From contig CALFSF010000190.1 of NCBI GenBank assembly GCA_937917025.1, positions 1-8,243 on the forward strand: DNA of 8,243 nucleotides, written 5' to 3'. Of the stretch, positions 6,227 through 8,243 are shown piece by piece. Made by a program: the position numbers and the translations under genes. Under the pieces are notes generated by a model. That model made no database searches and was not told the origin of the DNA. It was given only the letters and a program-made list of their open reading frames with translations. Within the stretch, counting starts at the first letter, position 1; each line of letters opens with the position of its first letter. Origin of the DNA: an uncultured Paraburkholderia sp. Lineage in GTDB: Bacteria; Pseudomonadota; Gammaproteobacteria; Burkholderiales; Burkholderiaceae.

Positions 6227-6276
6227 AAAACCAGACCAGTTTCGCGACAAAGCGAACCATCCTCCGGAGACAGGAC

Positions 6277-7617
6277 ATGCACGCGCAAGCCATCACGCAG
6301 GAAGCTGCCATGGATGAGAGAAAGACCTCGTCCCTGCAGATACTCACATTGATCATCTGCTTCTTCGTTGTCGCGGCCGACGGCTTCGACGTCGCATCGG
6401 TCGGCTATGTCGCGCCGTTGTTGAAGAAAGCGTGGGCGCTCAGCCCGGCGCAACTCGGCCCGATCTTCGGCGCGGGCCTTTTCGGCCTCACGGTCGGCAG
6501 CTTCCTGTTCGGGCCGCTCGCTGACCGCATCGGCCGCAAGCGGGTCATCACGATCTCGCTGATCCTCTTTGGTCTCGGCAGTCTTGCGTGCGCTTATGCG
6601 CCTTCGCCGTTCTGGCTGATCGTGCTTCGCTTTGCCACCGGCGCCGGTCTCGGCGGCGCGATGCCCAACGCGATCACGCTCTCGTCCGAATTCAGCCCGG
6701 CCCGCAGCCGCGCGCTGATGGTCACGCTGATGTTCTGCGGCTTCACGCTCGGGCTCGCATTTGGCGGCGCGGTGGCCGCGGTGCTGATTCCAGGCTTCGG
6801 CTGGCAGGGCGTCTTTATTTTTGGCGGCGTGTTCCCGCTCGTGCTGACGCCCATCGTGTGGATCTGGATGCCGGAATCGCTGCGCTTCATGGCGGGCAAG
6901 CCGCGCTATCTACGCGAAACGCGTCAGGTGCTCAAGCGCCTGACCGGCGACGAAAACACGCCGGTCGAACAGGTGATTCCCGAAGACGCGAAGACGAACG
7001 CCGTGCGGGAGAGCGCCCTCGGCACGCTGTTCAGCCGCCGCTATCGCACCGGCACGCTGCTGTTGTGGATCGCGTTCTTCTGCACGCTGTGGGTGTACTA
7101 CCAGATCACCAGCTGGCTGCCGACCGTCATTACCGGCGCGGGTATCGACCCGTCGCACGCGGCGCGTGTCGGCGCGATGCTGCCGCTCGGCGGCACGATC
7201 GGTTCGCTCATCAACGCACGTCTCATGGATCGGATGAATCCGTTCTTCGTGCTGGCCGGCTCGTATGCCGTGGCCGCCGTGTCGATCGCGCTGATCGGCT
7301 TCTCGATCAACCAGCCGATGTGGGTCTACGTCGCGTGCTTCATGGCGGGGTTCGGGCTGTCGGGTGCGCAGACGGGCGCCAACGTGCTGGTCGCGGGCTT
7401 CTACACGACAGCGGCGCGTGCAACCGGCGTGAGCTGGGCGCTGGGCGTCGGGCGGATCGGCTCGATCATCGGTTCGATGACGGGCGGCATCCTGCTGGTC
7501 GCGTTCCATACAGCCGACATCGCGTTTGTCGCGTTCGCAGCACCCGTCGTGATCGCGGGCGTCGCGATGCTCGCGAACGGCTGGTTATATCGCGGCCGCG
7601 GTACAGCGCAGGCGTGA
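6277..7617 (+). CDS. MFS aromatic acid:H+ symporter (AAHS/PcaK-like)
   Basis: A 446-residue inner-membrane importer of the aromatic acid:H+ symporter family (PcaK, BenK, MhpT type), bringing an aromatic carboxylate into the cytoplasm with protons. Diagnostic features are the DGFD motif in the first helix (35-38, ADGFDVASVGYVAPLL), a loop 2-3 motif FGPLADRIGRKR (78-89), RFATGAGLGGAMPNAITLSSE (118-138) in helix 4, MPESLRF (198-204), and in the second half YYQITSWLPT (274-283) and ARATGVSWALGVGRIGSIIG (380-399). Twelve hydrophobic segments and length are normal. The ATG at 6277 follows GGAGACAGGA; another ATG at 6310 is possible, since the first 16 residues are polar and dispensable. It lies 113 bases after the hydroxylase and 55 before the FAH-family gene, so it most likely imports the pathway substrate. 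Substrate specificity is not visible. Confidence 0.9.
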   Translation: MHAQAITQEAAMDERKTSSLQILTLIICFFVVAADGFDVASVGYVAPLLKKAWALSPAQLGPIFGAGLFGLTVGSFLFGPLADRIGRKRVITISLILFGLGSLACAYAPSPFWLIVLRFATGAGLGGAMPNAITLSSEFSPARSRALMVTLMFCGFTLGLAFGGAVAAVLIPGFGWQGVFIFGGVFPLVLTPIVWIWMPESLRFMAGKPRYLRETRQVLKRLTGDENTPVEQVIPEDAKTNAVRESALGTLFSRRYRTGTLLLWIAFFCTLWVYYQITSWLPTVITGAGIDPSHAARVGAMLPLGGTIGSLINARLMDRMNPFFVLAGSYAVAAVSIALIGFSINQPMWVYVACFMAGFGLSGAQTGANVLVAGFYTTAARATGVSWALGVGRIGSIIGSMTGGILLVAFHTADIAFVAFAAPVVIAGVAMLANGWLYRGRGTAQA

Positions 7618-7661
7618 GTCGCAACAGTTTCGTTTCATGGCGGCCGGAGGTCGCCACCATC

Positions 7662-7668
7662 AGGAGAG
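7662..7668 (+). promoter_or_regulatory. Shine-Dalgarno of the FAH-family gene
   Basis: AGGAGAG lies four bases before the ATG at 7673 and fixes the start of the incomplete last gene. Confidence 0.7.
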
Positions 7669-7672
7669 ATAC

Positions 7673-8243
7673 ATGCGGTACGTGAGCTTTGAAAAGGACG
7701 GCAAGGCGCTGCTGGGCGTGCGTGAGAACGGCGCGATCCGGACACTCGGTGAAGTCACGCTCGAAGCGCTGCTCGCGCGCGGCGTCGATCTGCGCACGTG
7801 GGCGGGCCGGCAGGAGGGCGGTCGCATCGAGCGGGAAGAGGGGCTGACGTTTTTGCCGCCGCTGCGCCGCCCGCCCAAGATTCTGTGCGTCGGCCTGAAT
7901 TTCAGGGACCACTCGAAGGAAAGCAATTTCGAGCAACCCGATTACCCGACGATGTTCCTGCGCCTGCATACGAGCCTCGTCGCGCATAACGCGCCGATCG
8001 TGCGCCCGCGTATCTCCGACAGCCTCGATTACGAAGGCGAGATCGCGGTCGTGCACGGGCGCGGCGGCCGTCATATCCGCAAGGCCGATGCGCTCTCGCA
8101 CGTTGCGGGCTACGCGCTCTTTAACGACGCATCGGTGCGCGAGTATCATTTCAAGACGCCGCAATGGACGATGGGGAAGAACTTCGACGGCACCGGCGCG
8201 TGCGGCCCGGATTTCGTCACCGCCGACGAGCTTCCGCCGGGCG
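7673..8243 (+). CDS. Fumarylacetoacetate hydrolase-family protein (3' end outside window)
   Basis: The first 190 residues of a FAH-superfamily enzyme; the frame is still open at the window end. Residues 1-65 form the N-terminal domain seen in the ~280-residue members (MRYVSFEKDGKALLGVRENG). The catalytic fold then begins with PPKILCVGLNFRDHSKES (67-84). Metal ligands expected from the family are visible: Glu121 and Glu123 in DYEGEIAVV, and Asp152 in GYALFNDASVREY. The conserved Lys169 is in QWTMGKNFDGTGACGPDFVT. Such enzymes bind Mg2+ or Mn2+ and hydrolyse or isomerise beta-diketo/2-oxo-3-enoate ring-fission products (fumarylpyruvate, 2-hydroxyhepta-2,4-dienedioate and similar). Members with this N-terminal domain are often annotated as isomerases or hydratases, but the reaction cannot be fixed here. 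Only 55 bases separate it from the transporter gene, with no terminator, so it is probably in the same operon. Confidence 0.88.
   Translation, partial: MRYVSFEKDGKALLGVRENGAIRTLGEVTLEALLARGVDLRTWAGRQEGGRIEREEGLTFLPPLRRPPKILCVGLNFRDHSKESNFEQPDYPTMFLRLHTSLVAHNAPIVRPRISDSLDYEGEIAVVHGRGGRHIRKADALSHVAGYALFNDASVREYHFKTPQWTMGKNFDGTGACGPDFVTADELPPG

Noticed and set aside
7638..7656. TGGCG/CGCCA inverted repeat between transporter and FAH-family gene as a terminator
   Set aside because: The stem is only five pairs with a nine-base loop and no T-run follows; read-through into the next gene is more likely.
7466..8164. 232-codon minus-strand frame over the transporter end and FAH-family start
   Set aside because: The plus strand encodes well-recognised proteins through this stretch and a Shine-Dalgarno at 7662; the minus frame shows no family features.

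Overview
The window is a stretch of GC-rich chromosome with strong G/C preference at third codon positions. Gene content and protein style (MipA/OmpV porin-like protein, EntS-like MFS exporter, NahR/LinR-type LysR regulator, PcaK-like aromatic acid transporter) point to a betaproteobacterium of the Burkholderia/Paraburkholderia/Caballeronia group. That placement is inferred from protein character, not from a database search.

Left part (1-2553, + strand): the probable tail of an unrecognised gene ends at 126. A MipA/OmpV-family outer-membrane protein with a clear signal peptide follows (198-1082) and is closed by a hairpin terminator. Next is a 12-helix MFS exporter of the EntS/MFS_3 type (1291-2553), whose upstream region carries a perfect 10-bp tandem repeat.

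Middle part (2554-3425): a compact stand-alone unit encodes a 45-residue unrecognised protein (2683-2820). It has a consensus TATAAT box, a long imperfect palindrome laid over that box and the start-site region, a Shine-Dalgarno, and a perfect 12-bp terminator stem. A small thioredoxin-like protein with a CGYC active site lies on the minus strand (3002-3355), directly downstream of the lysR gene.

Right part (3426-8243): a LysR regulator of the NahR/LinR/PcpR branch is transcribed leftward. It is divergent from a rightward series of a class A FAD-dependent aromatic hydroxylase (4454-6163), an AAHS-type MFS aromatic acid transporter (6277-7617) and a fumarylacetoacetate-hydrolase-family enzyme that runs off the window (7673 onward). 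Read together these look like an inducible catabolic operon for a hydroxylated aromatic compound: import, ring hydroxylation, then (after a ring-cleaving enzyme expected beyond the window) hydrolysis or isomerisation of the ring-fission product. The 107-bp divergent region has several dyads suited to LysR binding. The substrate cannot be named from sequence alone. I see no mobile element, CRISPR array, tRNA or rRNA. No gene-free stretch exceeds about 210 bases.
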